Below, piece by piece: positions 30,741 to 39,259 of a stretch of DNA of 64,000 nt; position 1 is the first letter of the stretch, and the number at the start of each line of letters is the position of its first letter. The stretch is from Halomonas sp. KG2. Lineage in GTDB: Bacteria; Pseudomonadota; Gammaproteobacteria; Pseudomonadales; Halomonadaceae. The translations under genes were made by a program, and so were the position numbers. The stretch is from the NCBI GenBank assembly GCA_030440445.1, contig CP098528.1:372001-436000 (forward strand). Direction: 5' to 3'. The notes beneath the pieces are model-generated. The model was not told where the DNA came from. It searched no databases and saw only the letters and a program-made list of their open reading frames with translations.

Positions 30741-30906
30741 CTAACTTCCTTTTTTGCTCAAGCCAAAGCGTTAGCGCGATCAGGCCGCCCCAAATGGCAA
30801 ATGGGCGATACCAGGCAACGCTTGGATCTCCCCAGCCATCCATCAGTAGCGGCGAAAGCAAATAGCCGCCAAACACCAAGAACAGCAGTATGCGATAAAC
30901 GTACAT
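30730..30906 (-). CDS. cbrX: Small membrane protein CbrX
   Basis: A 58-residue protein with two hydrophobic helices (YRILLFLVFGGYLLSPLLM and FAIWGGLIALTLWL) joined by a WGDPSVAWYRP loop, ending in a charged tail (EQKRKLDER). It starts at ATG 30906, just after gluQRS, and its 3' end overlaps cbrA by 11 bp. Pseudomonas has a similar small gene, cbrX, overlapping cbrA and coupling its translation. The position and size match; sequence identity to that gene could not be checked. A longer in-frame start (30957) would run into gluQRS. Confidence 0.75.
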   Translation of the reverse strand: MYVYRILLFLVFGGYLLSPLLMDGWGDPSVAWYRPFAIWGGLIALTLWLEQKRKLDER

Positions 30907-30907
30907 A

Positions 30908-31807
30908 TTAAGACTCTGATTGATAGCGGCGGTGGGTGGTAGCGATAAGCTTTTCAACAGACCAATGTGCTATTGCCCAGTTTAGTTGCGTTTCGGGTGG
31001 CTCTTGAACCAGCGTTTCAGGTGGGGCCTGATCGAGTAGTTGCAGTGCTTGAAACAGCTGTTGGCGAATGCCGTCGGCGTCTTCGGCTAATGCAGGGGCC
31101 AGGTTTTGCTTAGAAAGCTTTTGACCCTCTTGAGTAACCACGAGCGGTAAATGTAGGTAGCGGGGAGTTGATAAGCCTAGCGCTTGCTGCAACTGGCCTT
31201 GCCAGGGCGTGTTATCCAGCAGGTCATAACCGCGCACAATATCGGTAATGCCTTGATCCGCATCATCCACTACGACGGCAAGCTGATAGGCCCAAAGCTG
31301 ATCTTTGCGTTTCAGCACAACATCCCCCAGAACGTCAGGGTCGAACTGTTGGCAACCAAACAGCCGATCCTGCCAAGTAATAGGGCGCTTTGCCAGGTCG
31401 CTGCGCAGCCGCCAGGCAACCGGCTTTGTGGCATCACGAACGTTCCCGCGGCACCAGCCGGGATAGATTGAAAACGCTTGCCACTGCTTTCTCGAACAGC
31501 TACACGGGTAAGCTAAACCTTGAGCAGCCAGTTGATCGAGCGCCTGCTGATAAGCCCCATTACGTTGATGCTGCCAGCGGATTTCTTCATCCCAATGAAG
31601 CCCAAAGGCGTCAAGCTGACGCAGAATGGTATCAGCAGCGCCTTCAGGGCAGCGGGGCGGGTCGATATCCTCAATGCGCACCAGCCACTGCCCGCCAACA
31701 GCGCGGGCGTCTAAATAGCTGCCTAGGGCGGCGACTAGCGAGCCAAGATGCAGTGGCCCTGACGGTGTGGGAGCGAAACGTCCTCGGTAGTGCGTGGTAT
31801 GGGTCAT
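30908..31807 (-). CDS. gluQ: Glutamyl-Q tRNA(Asp) synthetase
   Basis: GluQ-RS attaches glutamate to queuosine at position 34 of tRNA-Asp; it is a truncated GluRS lacking the anticodon-binding domain. The 299-residue protein has the HIGH-like [15 protein letters not shown], a zinc-binding cluster (CSCSRKQW ... CRGNV) and a KMSKS-like [12 protein letters not shown] 31807 is preferred over 31822 because it gives the usual short N-terminus. The dksA-gluQ-cbrA neighbourhood is conserved in gammaproteobacteria. Confidence 0.95.
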   Translation of the reverse strand: MTHTTHYRGRFAPTPSGPLHLGSLVAALGSYLDARAVGGQWLVRIEDIDPPRCPEGAADTILRQLDAFGLHWDEEIRWQHQRNGAYQQALDQLAAQGLAYPCSCSRKQWQAFSIYPGWCRGNVRDATKPVAWRLRSDLAKRPITWQDRLFGCQQFDPDVLGDVVLKRKDQLWAYQLAVVVDDADQGITDIVRGYDLLDNTPWQGQLQQALGLSTPRYLHLPLVVTQEGQKLSKQNLAPALAEDADGIRQQLFQALQLLDQAPPETLVQEPPETQLNWAIAHWSVEKLIATTHRRYQSES

Positions 31808-31884
31808 GACAGCCCGAATCAATTGTTCAAATAGCGCCAGCGATTAACTACGATGATAAGTACAGCGATAAATACAAGATGACA

Positions 31885-31915
31885 AACAAAAACGGGCACC
31901 TCAAGGGTGCCCGTT
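31885..31915 (-). terminator. Rho-independent terminator after dksA
   Basis: AACGGGCACC / GGGTGCCCGTT stem with a T-rich run (TTTTTGTTTG) on the minus strand, about 55 bp after the dksA stop. Confidence 0.85.
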
Positions 31916-31968
31916 GGACGCTTTAGCTTGTAACAAACTAGCAGCTTGTAGCGTATTCGCGCCGATGG

Positions 31969-32406
31969 TTAGCCACCGAGCTGTTTCTCTTTAAGCTCTG
32001 CCAGCGTTTTACAGTCCACGCACAGCGTTGCCGTGGGGCGGGCTTCAAGGCGGCGAATGCCGATTTCAACGCCGCAGGCTTCACAAAAGCCGTAGTCGTC
32101 TTCATCGATTTTTTCGATGGTTTCGTTGATCTTTTTCAGCAACTTGCGTTCGCGATCCCGAGTACGCAGCTCCAGGCTGAAGCCCTCTTCTTGAGTAGCG
32201 CGGTCAGCGGGGTCAGCGTAGTTATTAGCGTCTTCCTGCAGGTGGCGTACGGTACGATCCACCTCTTCCATGAGATCTTGTTTCCAGTCTAGAAGGAGCT
32301 GGCGGAAGTGTGCGAGCTGCTTCTCGTTCATATACTCTTCGCCCGGTGCTGGCTCATACGGGGTGAAGGACTTGGACGCTTCCGGTTTCTTTTCCGCTAC
32401 TGGCAT
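31969..32406 (-). CDS. dksA: RNA polymerase-binding transcription factor DksA
   Basis: DksA binds the RNA polymerase secondary channel and with ppGpp represses rRNA promoters, such as those of the rRNA operon here. From ATG 32406 it has 145 residues. The coiled-coil tip acids are in NYADPADRATQEE, and the zinc finger is built from CEACG ... CVDC (GFCEACGVEIGIRRLEARPT). A long upstream extension of the frame (to 32532) has no family match and the AAGGGG Shine-Dalgarno supports 32406. Confidence 0.96.
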   Translation of the reverse strand: MPVAEKKPEASKSFTPYEPAPGEEYMNEKQLAHFRQLLLDWKQDLMEEVDRTVRHLQEDANNYADPADRATQEEGFSLELRTRDRERKLLKKINETIEKIDEDDYGFCEACGVEIGIRRLEARPTATLCVDCKTLAELKEKQLGG

Positions 32407-32592
32407 GGGAGTGCCCCTTACGTATGTGACTGCTGATCGACCATGAGTGTGTGTCACGATCTCACGCCAAAGGGATGCTTGTTTAGCTGAAAAATGCGCG
32501 CTATGCAAGCATAATAGCGTATTTTCGACCATGGTCTTGCCTCTTCAACGACCTGCGTCATGATTTCTCTACCATTTAGTGAAGGAACCGTT

Positions 32593-33753
32593 ATGGCCTG
32601 GAATTCACGTGTAAATCACGTTGCACCTTTTCGCGTGATGCATCTATTGGAAATGGCCCAGGCTCGAGAGGCCGACGGCCACGATGTGATTCACCTAGAG
32701 GTCGGCGAACCTGATTTCGCGACGCCAGCACCGATTGTAGCAGCAGGCCAGCAAGCGTTGGCAACAGGCAAAACGCGCTATACACCTGCGGCAGGCCTAG
32801 CGTCGCTGCGTGAGGCGATTTCAAGACATTACGCCGAGCATTTTAATGCCACCGTTGACCCCTCACGTATTTTGGTAACCCCAGGGGCCTCTGGAGCACT
32901 GCTGCTGGCTAGCCAGTTACTGGTCGAAACAGGCGACCGTGTGTTGATGGCCGATCCCAACTATCCGTGTAATCGTCACTTTATGGCTTTAGCTGGCGCA
33001 GATATTGATGCCATTCCCGTGGGGCGTCAAAGCGGTTGGCAGTTAACGGCGCCGCTGATTGAGCAGCACTGGCAAGCTAAAACGTGTTTAGCCATGCTGG
33101 CCTCCCCGTCTAATCCTACGGGGCACACGTTAGGCGCTGAGGCGCTAACCGCAGTTATCAACACGGTAGCTGCGAAAGGCGGCGAGGTGATTGTCGATGA
33201 GATTTACCAAGGCTTGAATTATGACGATGCACCGCTATCGGCGACATCGCTTTCCGACCAGGCCTTCGTGGTGAACAGTTTCTCTAAATATTTCGGCATG
33301 ACAGGCTGGCGCTTGGGCTGGTTGGTGGCGCCTGAACATGCCGTCGAGCCGCTTACTAGGCTGGCGCAAAACGTCTTCCTTGCCGCGCCGACCCCTTCCC
33401 AGCATGCGGCGTTGGCCGCCTTCACTCCAGAGTGTCGCGACATTTTGGAAGCGCGTAGGTCGACGCTCAAGCAGCGACGCCAAGTGTTGTTGGATGGGCT
33501 AGCGCAGTTGGGGCTTGCCCCGGATCTGCCACCTCAAGGGGCTTTTTATCTGTGGTTGGATATTTCCCATTACAGCCGAGATAGCCAGGCATTCTGTGAG
33601 CGGTTGCTGGTCGAGGAGAACGTGGCAATCACTCCGGGCATTGATTTTGCGCTGGAGGGCGGCGAACACCATGTGCGCATCGCCTTTACTAACAGCGTTG
33701 AACGGTTGCAGGAGGCCGTAGAGCGCATTGGTCGTTTCGTGAGCCGGCTATGA
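32593..33753 (+). CDS. PLP-dependent aminotransferase, class I/II
   Basis: This 386-residue fold-type I aminotransferase has the cofactor lysine in VNSFSKYFGMTGWRLGW. The family motifs HLEVGEPDFATP, LASPSNPTGH and VDEIYQGLNYD and the C-terminal carboxylate-binding arginine in HHVRIAFT are present. It resembles aspartate/aromatic or branched-chain-like enzymes often found beside sfsA and dksA in pseudomonads; the amino acid used cannot be told. AAGGAA precedes ATG 32593. Its stop overlaps sfsA by 4 bp (ATGA). Confidence 0.9.
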   Translation: MAWNSRVNHVAPFRVMHLLEMAQAREADGHDVIHLEVGEPDFATPAPIVAAGQQALATGKTRYTPAAGLASLREAISRHYAEHFNATVDPSRILVTPGASGALLLASQLLVETGDRVLMADPNYPCNRHFMALAGADIDAIPVGRQSGWQLTAPLIEQHWQAKTCLAMLASPSNPTGHTLGAEALTAVINTVAAKGGEVIVDEIYQGLNYDDAPLSATSLSDQAFVVNSFSKYFGMTGWRLGWLVAPEHAVEPLTRLAQNVFLAAPTPSQHAALAAFTPECRDILEARRSTLKQRRQVLLDGLAQLGLAPDLPPQGAFYLWLDISHYSRDSQAFCERLLVEENVAITPGIDFALEGGEHHVRIAFTNSVERLQEAVERIGRFVSRL

Positions 33754-34478
33754 CGACCTATCCTGAGTTGGTGTCTGGGGTGTTGTTGCGTCGTTATAAA
33801 CGCTTTTTAGCCGATGTAAGGCTGGAGACTGGCGAGGAAGTCGTTGCCCATTGCCCCAACACGGGCTCGATGAAGGCGGTGAATGTGCCTGGCTGTCAAG
33901 TGTGGCTGTCACGGAGTGATAATCCCAAGCGCAAGCTGGCCTGGACCTGGGAATGGATTGAGCTGCCACAGACAGAGGGTGCCTTGGCGCTGGCTTCTGT
34001 TCACACTGGCCGCGCCAACCGCATCGTGGAGGAGGCCATTTTAGCCGGTGATATTGCGCCACTGGCAGGCTATCAAACACTCAAGCGGGAAGTGAAGATC
34101 AGTGACGCAAGGCTCGATTTCCGGCTGAGTGATCCTGATAAGGGCGAGGTTTTTATTGAAGTTAAGCAGGTCACTCTTAAAGAAGCTGATGGCCATGGTT
34201 ATTTTCCTGACTCGGTCAGCGTGAGGGGCACCAAGCATTTGCATACATTAACTGCGCTTGCCGAGCAGGGAGAAAGGGCCGTACTGCTGTTTTGTGTCGC
34301 CCATGAAGGTATTCACGATGTAGCCCCAGCGGCCCATATCGATCCCATCTATGCGGCGGCGCTAGCCGCAGCGGTGGATGCTGGGGTTGAGGTGTTGGCT
34401 TACGGTATTACGCTAGATTGGCAGGCAGGAGCGCCGGTAGCGGTGCGATTAGCACGACCGCTACCGGTGCGAATTTAA
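33750..34478 (+). CDS. sfsA: DNA/RNA nuclease SfsA (sugar fermentation stimulation protein)
   Basis: SfsA (242 residues, usual length) is a cytosolic protein with an OB-like N-terminal part and a nuclease-like domain. Motifs: LLRRYKRFLADV, VAHCPNTGSMKAV, LSRSDNPKRKLAWTWE, and the catalytic-like D..E.K in FIEVKQVTLKE, then FPDSVSVRGTKHL. In E. coli it binds DNA and was linked to mal gene activation. It is coupled to the upstream aminotransferase. Its 3' end overlaps the DUF4426 gene's 3' end by 4 bp on the opposite strand. Confidence 0.94.
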   Translation: MTTYPELVSGVLLRRYKRFLADVRLETGEEVVAHCPNTGSMKAVNVPGCQVWLSRSDNPKRKLAWTWEWIELPQTEGALALASVHTGRANRIVEEAILAGDIAPLAGYQTLKREVKISDARLDFRLSDPDKGEVFIEVKQVTLKEADGHGYFPDSVSVRGTKHLHTLTALAEQGERAVLLFCVAHEGIHDVAPAAHIDPIYAAALAAAVDAGVEVLAYGITLDWQAGAPVAVRLARPLPVRI

Positions 34479-34936
34479 CGCTCGATATAAAAACGCTGAA
34501 TAAAACTGACCCGCTCGGGACTGGCATTGCGGTCGTAGCGAACGTCCAAGTTAAAACGTGTGGGCTCGTCGTGGCGCAGGGCAAAGGTGGCCAAGTGATA
34601 AGTGGCATCACCATCGTGCACCGTACGAAAGCTTAGCGATTCTTGGACGTCGGTGAGGCCTGTCACGTGGCCTTGTACGCTAGCGTTAACGGCGCGGGTG
34701 CTGCCGTCCTCTTGGCGTTCTCGTACGCTCACATTAACCAGTCCATGACCTGCGCTGCGCTGAATACCGTGCGCTTGGGCAACTTCTGGGGTGAGGAAGC
34801 TGGTGGCCACAGCACTGTAATGGATCTCGTAGTCGCCTATCCGAACCAGCTGCTCAGCTACCGCTTGTGTGGCGAGGAGCAGTGAGCAAAGCAGCGTAGT
34901 AAGCAGGGTCGTTCTGCGTAACGCTCGATAAACCAT
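34475..34936 (-). CDS. DUF4426 domain protein (exported)
   Basis: A 153-residue protein with a Sec signal peptide (LLTTLLCSLLLATQAVA, likely cut before EQLVRIGDYEIHYSAV). The mature part is a beta-rich domain of unknown function, DUF4426, usually encoded right after metW in gammaproteobacteria, as here. Periplasmic location is inferred. No catalytic motif is visible. Confidence 0.85.
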   Translation of the reverse strand: MVYRALRRTTLLTTLLCSLLLATQAVAEQLVRIGDYEIHYSAVATSFLTPEVAQAHGIQRSAGHGLVNVSVRERQEDGSTRAVNASVQGHVTGLTDVQESLSFRTVHDGDATYHLATFALRHDEPTRFNLDVRYDRNASPERVSFIQRFYIER

Positions 34937-34984
34937 GGCAGGTCTCCTCTTATGGGTCGATAAGGCTAGTCAACGTAAAATAAA

Positions 34985-35578
34985 TTAGCGACGGCGCACT
35001 CTAAAAATAGCAATTTCACCGAACAAGTTGGGCCACCACTTGGATGTCCAGTGCCCTTTGTGATCGCCAACCCCTACTGCGCGATCAACAATCACCAACC
35101 CTTTTTCACGGCACAGATGCTCGAAGTCGTTAAAGGTAGAAAGATGGATGTTGGGTGTGTCATACCAGGCATGGGGTAGCGATTTAGAGACCGGCATATA
35201 GCCACGTAGGCCAAGATGAATTCGGTGTCGCCAATAAGCAAAATTAGGAAAGGTGATAATGCCTTCCTCGGCGACGCGTAACATTTCATCAAGCATTTTA
35301 TCCGGGCGACGTAGCGCCTGAAGCGCTTGGGTCATAATGACTTGATCATAGCTGTTGTCGCAGAAACTACCCAAGCCATCATCCAGGTTATGCTCAATAA
35401 CGTTCACGCCCCTGGCGACACACTGGGTAATACCGTCGGGGTCGATCTCTAAACCGTAGCCGGTAACATTTTTCTCCTGTGCCAAGCGCTCAAGCAGGGC
35501 GCCATCACCGCAGGCTAAATCCAGCACATGAGCCCCTTGGGGTACCCAGTCGTAAATCAGTTCAAGATCCGCACGCAT
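34985..35578 (-). CDS. metW: Methionine biosynthesis protein MetW
   Basis: MetW is a class I SAM-methyltransferase fold protein that partners MetX in homoserine acylation; its own reaction is not settled. The 197-residue protein shows the SAM-binding HVLDLACGDGALLERL, FDQVIMTQ-like SYDQVIMTQALQ, and IITFPNFAYWRHR. Its ATG overlaps the metX stop by 1 bp, the standard metXW pairing. Confidence 0.95.
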   Translation of the reverse strand: MRADLELIYDWVPQGAHVLDLACGDGALLERLAQEKNVTGYGLEIDPDGITQCVARGVNVIEHNLDDGLGSFCDNSYDQVIMTQALQALRRPDKMLDEMLRVAEEGIITFPNFAYWRHRIHLGLRGYMPVSKSLPHAWYDTPNIHLSTFNDFEHLCREKGLVIVDRAVGVGDHKGHWTSKWWPNLFGEIAIFRVRRR

Positions 35579-36774
35579 TACAGGGGCTCCTCCCTGGCTG
35601 TTTCTTCGATATTCAGCTCTCGGGCAATGCGCGTCATAAATGCGCTGAACAGAGCGTGGTAACGCGGCTCGGGCAGTAAGAAGGCATCATGCCCGTGAGG
35701 AGAGTCGATATTGGCATAGCTAACCGATTTGCCAGCGCGGGTGAGCGCGTCGACGAGTTCTCGAGAACGAGAAGGTGGGAAGCGCCAGTCAGTCGTAAAA
35801 CTAACAACCAGAAAAGGGCACTTTGCTGGTGCTAGTGCACTGGCTAGGTCGCCTGCTTGAGTGGCTGCGGGATCGAAGTAGTCAAGGGCCTTAGTCATTA
35901 ACAGGTAGGTGTTAGCGTCAAAGGCGGTGGAGAAGGTATCGCCCTGATAGCGCAGATAAGACTCAACCTGGAACTCGACATCAAACCCAAAGTTCAAGTC
36001 GTTGCTGCGTAGGTCGCGGCCAAATTTACTGCCCATTGCATCTTCGGAGAGGTAGGTGATGTGGCCCACCATGCGTGCCAGTTTCAAGCCACGCTTGGGG
36101 ACCGTGTCGTGCTCTGCATACCAACCGCCGAAGAACTCAGGGTCAGAGCGAATCGCCTGACGAGCCACTTCGTTAAAGGCAATATTCTGGGCGGAAAGCC
36201 GGGGGGTGGCGGCAATCACTACCGCATTGGCGACACGCTCAGGGTAAGTCATTGTCCACTGAAGTACCTGCATACCACCCAGGCTGCCGCCCACTGCTGC
36301 GGCCCAACGCTCAATGCCCAGTTGATCGGCTAGGCGCGCTTGGCTGGCTACCCAGTCACTGACAGTGACCATGGGGAAATCAGGCCCCCACTGGCGGCCG
36401 GTTTCAGGGTTGTGGCTAACAGGACCTGTGCTGCCATGGCAGCCGCCCAGATTGTTTAGCGATACCACAAAAAAACGGTTGGTATCGATAGATTTTCCGG
36501 GGCCGATATGAGCATCCCACCAGCCAGGTTTGCGGTCTTCGTCACCGTGATAGCCCGCTGCATGGTGGTGCCCCGATAACGCATGGCAGATCAACACAGC
36601 GTTACTACGCTCAGCGTTTAACGTGCCGTAGGTTTCGTAGATAAGCTCGTACTCAGGCAGCACCTTGCCACAAGCAAGCGGCAGCGGCGTATCAAATTTC
36701 GCTACATGGGGGGTGACGAGGCCAACGGAGTCCGCCGGCCGGTCAACGAAAGTGAGAGTGTCTGAATCAGGCAT
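35578..36774 (-). CDS. metX: Homoserine O-acyltransferase MetX
   Basis: MetX transfers an acyl group (succinyl or acetyl) from CoA to homoserine, committing it to methionine. The 398-residue alpha/beta-hydrolase has the nucleophile serine in [13 protein letters not shown], the catalytic Asp in the [13 protein letters not shown] region and His in [10 protein letters not shown]. In gammaproteobacteria many MetX enzymes use succinyl-CoA; the donor is not decided here. No SAM riboswitch is evident in the 64-bp gap before it. Confidence 0.95.
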   Translation of the reverse strand: MPDSDTLTFVDRPADSVGLVTPHVAKFDTPLPLACGKVLPEYELIYETYGTLNAERSNAVLICHALSGHHHAAGYHGDEDRKPGWWDAHIGPGKSIDTNRFFVVSLNNLGGCHGSTGPVSHNPETGRQWGPDFPMVTVSDWVASQARLADQLGIERWAAAVGGSLGGMQVLQWTMTYPERVANAVVIAATPRLSAQNIAFNEVARQAIRSDPEFFGGWYAEHDTVPKRGLKLARMVGHITYLSEDAMGSKFGRDLRSNDLNFGFDVEFQVESYLRYQGDTFSTAFDANTYLLMTKALDYFDPAATQAGDLASALAPAKCPFLVVSFTTDWRFPPSRSRELVDALTRAGKSVSYANIDSPHGHDAFLLPEPRYHALFSAFMTRIARELNIEETAREEPL

Positions 36775-36838
36775 CGAAAGCGCTAGTCCTGCAAAAAATA
36801 AATCCTGCTAAAAAGAGGCCCTGGGGAATGTTGCGCGG

Positions 36839-37432
36839 TTAAAGCCCAACCAGTGCGCCAGAGATACCCGCAGCGCGAATCAAGGATCCCACTACTAAGC
36901 CATCCACTAAATTAATCGCAATAAACACCACGATGGGTGATAAATCGATCATGCCCAGCGGCGGAATGACTTTCCGAACAGGAGCCATAATGGGCTCGAC
37001 TAGCTGCATCACCAGCAAAGCACCTGGGTGGCTAGCATTCGGGGCGACCCAGCTCAGAATAATCATCACAATCATGGCAAAGAAATAGATCTTTAATATG
37101 GCGTTAGCCAGTGCTGCAACGCCGGCAATCAGTAGTCCTGGAATGGGCGGCATGCCAACGCCAATCACCATGAAAATGGCCAGCATGCTAACCACTTTCA
37201 ACACGAAACCAGCGGCCAGCGTGGCAAGGTCAAAGCGCCCAGCGACGGGGCCTAAGAAGCCCTGAAATAGCCCCACAACAGGCTGGGTGATTTTAACCAC
37301 TGACTGGCTAAGCGGGTTGTAATAATCCGCCCGCGATGCCTGCAACAAAAAGCGCAGCATCAGTAAGAATAAATAAATATTGATTAACGAGTTAACAAGC
37401 ATTAACCCGGCACTGCCCACTTGACTACCCAT
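36839..37432 (-). CDS. yggT: YggT family membrane protein
   Basis: This 197-residue protein has two tandem YggT domains, each with a pair of membrane helices and a P-L-S/P..P motif (YYNPLSQSVVKITQPVV; VMQLVEPIMAPVRKVIPP). Family members have been linked to osmotic tolerance and membrane organisation. It lies between proC and metX in the yggS-proC-yggT-metX-metW series conserved in Pseudomonas. Confidence 0.9.
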   Translation of the reverse strand: MGSQVGSAGLMLVNSLINIYLFLLMLRFLLQASRADYYNPLSQSVVKITQPVVGLFQGFLGPVAGRFDLATLAAGFVLKVVSMLAIFMVIGVGMPPIPGLLIAGVAALANAILKIYFFAMIVMIILSWVAPNASHPGALLVMQLVEPIMAPVRKVIPPLGMIDLSPIVVFIAINLVDGLVVGSLIRAAGISGALVGL

Positions 37433-37461
37433 TGCGGCCTCTCCGTTGCAAAGTTGCGTAT

Positions 37462-38286
37462 TTAGTTAGCGCTAAGTTCCTTGGACATTGCTTCTGCGCG
37501 CTGGGCACAGGCCTGCATGGCGTCGCTGATGGTGGCGCGTAGTTGCGCATCTTCCATGTGCTGAATGGCGCGTTCTGTTGTGCCGCCTGGCGACATAACA
37601 TTTTGTTTAAGCGTGGCCGGGTCTTTGTCGCTGCGCTGGGCCATAGTGGCGGCGCCTAGCGCTGTTTGAATGGCCAAGCGTCGCGCCGTAGCGGCAGGCA
37701 AGCCTAGTTTGACAGCGGCTTCTTCCATCGCCTCAAACATTAGAAAGAAATAAGCCGGCGCACTGCCTGATACCGCAGTCACTGCATCAAGAAGGCTCTC
37801 TTCTTCAACCCACTCCACAATGCCAACCGCTTCCATAAGCTGCGTTGCTAGCGTGCGTTGCTCCTCACTCACCGCGCTATTGGCATATAAGCCGCTGGCA
37901 CCGATGCCGACCAATGCAGGAGTGTTGGGCATGCAACGAACTAACGCATTATTACCGCCTAGCCATTGATCAATGGTGGCTGCATCGAGGCCTGCCGCGA
38001 TCGAAATAATCAGCGGTGATTGCTGTTGTACGTTATTCCGCATCGCTTCACATACGCTGCGCATAATCTGGGGTTTTACTGCCAGTACGACCACGTCGGC
38101 ATCTTCGACGGCGGCGTTATTATCGGTATTTGTGTTAATTCCTAAGCGTGCTGCTAAAGGCGTTAGCTCGCTTTCATTAGGTGCGGTGGCCGTGATGTCG
38201 CTAGGAGACACACCACTATCGATGAGGCCGCCGATAATGGCGCTGGCCATATTGCCTGCGCCAATGAAGGTAATCTTGCTCGCCAT
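37462..38286 (-). CDS. proC: Pyrroline-5-carboxylate reductase
   Basis: ProC reduces pyrroline-5-carboxylate to proline with NAD(P)H. The 274-residue protein has the Rossmann motif FIGAGNMASAIIGG, LAVKPQIM, SIAAGLD, RCMPNTPALVGIGASG, and the C-terminal signature VMSPGGTTERAIQHME. Proline is also a minor compatible solute, of interest in a halophile. It follows yggS by 79 bp. Confidence 0.97.
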   Translation of the reverse strand: MASKITFIGAGNMASAIIGGLIDSGVSPSDITATAPNESELTPLAARLGINTNTDNNAAVEDADVVVLAVKPQIMRSVCEAMRNNVQQQSPLIISIAAGLDAATIDQWLGGNNALVRCMPNTPALVGIGASGLYANSAVSEEQRTLATQLMEAVGIVEWVEEESLLDAVTAVSGSAPAYFFLMFEAMEEAAVKLGLPAATARRLAIQTALGAATMAQRSDKDPATLKQNVMSPGGTTERAIQHMEDAQLRATISDAMQACAQRAEAMSKELSAN

Positions 38287-38365
38287 GTGGGTATCCTTTT
38301 GGGTAAAAAAGCTGCATCGGGCAGCATGGGCTGTCAGTCGTCTTTACGCTCTTCAATTAGCAGTG

Positions 38366-39082
38366 TTATTGAGTAGCGTGTTGAGTGGTGCGTGCGCCAA
38401 AAATCGCCGTTCCTAAACGTACCAGCGTTGCGCCCTCTAAAACAGCGGCTTCTAAATCGTCGCTCATCCCCATCGATAGCGTATCCAGAGGGGCATCCGG
38501 TAGCGCTGCCTGAAGGGTTTCCAAAAGTTGTCGCAAGGCCGCAAGCGGCGCCCGCTGTTCTGCAAGGCTGTTAGCCGGGGCCGGAATCGCCATGAGTCCA
38601 CGTAGACACAGCCGTGGCAGGGCGGCCACTTCTTTCGCTAGTGCCATGACCTCATCGGGCATGACGCCCGACTTAGAAGCCTCGCGGCTAATATTGACCT
38701 GCAAACAAATGTTGAGCGGTGGTAAGTGTTCCGGGCGCTGCTCGCTAAGCCGTTTGGCTATTTTTAAGCGGTCAACGCTATGTACCCAAGCGAAGCTTTC
38801 TGCCGCTGCGCGGGTTTTGTTGGACTGTAGTGGACCAATAAAATGCCACACAATATCGTCTAAGTCGGCCAGTTCGGATTGTTTTTCCAGTGCTTCTTGC
38901 AGATAGTTTTCGCCGAATTCACGCTGCCCATGCTGCCAGGCTTGGCGAATCATGGAAGCGGGCTTTGTTTTACTAACGGCTAGCAGCGTTGCGCTATCGA
39001 GTGGGCGTTCAGCCTTTTTTAATGCGTTATTCAGGCGTTCGCGGGCCTGGGCGAGTGACTCGGGAAGCGCGATGTCTGTCAT
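38366..39082 (-). CDS. yggS: Pyridoxal phosphate homeostasis protein (YggS/PLPBP)
   Basis: YggS is a PLP-binding TIM-barrel protein without known catalysis that maintains PLP and amino-acid balance. From ATG 39082 it has 238 residues: PLP lysine in LLAVSKTKPASMI, REFGENYLQEA, WHFIGPLQSNKTR, and MGMSDDLEAAVLEGATLVRLGTAIFG in part. The frame continues upstream to 39259 but that stretch is antisense to the pilT remnant and is not coding for YggS. Confidence 0.95.
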   Translation of the reverse strand: MTDIALPESLAQARERLNNALKKAERPLDSATLLAVSKTKPASMIRQAWQHGQREFGENYLQEALEKQSELADLDDIVWHFIGPLQSNKTRAAAESFAWVHSVDRLKIAKRLSEQRPEHLPPLNICLQVNISREASKSGVMPDEVMALAKEVAALPRLCLRGLMAIPAPANSLAEQRAPLAALRQLLETLQAALPDAPLDTLSMGMSDDLEAAVLEGATLVRLGTAIFGARTTQHATQ

Positions 39083-39116
39083 ACTCAAGCACCTTACCAC
39101 TGCTGGGAAAAGAGAG

Positions 39117-39242
39117 GTGGATATTACCGAACTGCTGGTGTTCTCGGCAAAGCAGAATGCATCTAATCGGCACCTTTCTGCTGGGCTTCCACCTATGATA
39201 CGTGCTGATGGTGTTAGCCGTTGACTTAATCTACCTGCCATG
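39117..39242 (+). pseudogene. pilT: pilT remnant (N-terminal fragment)
   Basis: From GTG 39117 the plus strand encodes V-D-I-T-E-L-L-V-F-S-A-K-Q, then HLSAGLPPMIR and ADG, closely matching the start of PilT, the type IV pilus retraction ATPase. An in-frame TGA at 39222-39224 interrupts it where PilT has R-R-I-N-L-P-A; after the stop the frame still reads L-N-L-P-A-M. Homology then ends, 18 bp before the anmK stop codon. About 42 of ~345 codons survive and the ATPase domain is gone. Pseudomonas has intact pilT divergent from yggS at this place. Basis: direct reading against remembered PilT sequence. Confidence 0.85.
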
Positions 39243-39259
39243 GGGAGCGCTGGTGTCAA

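Noticed and set aside
36775..36838. SAM riboswitch before metX
   Set aside because: The 64-bp gap is too short and shows no riboswitch core.
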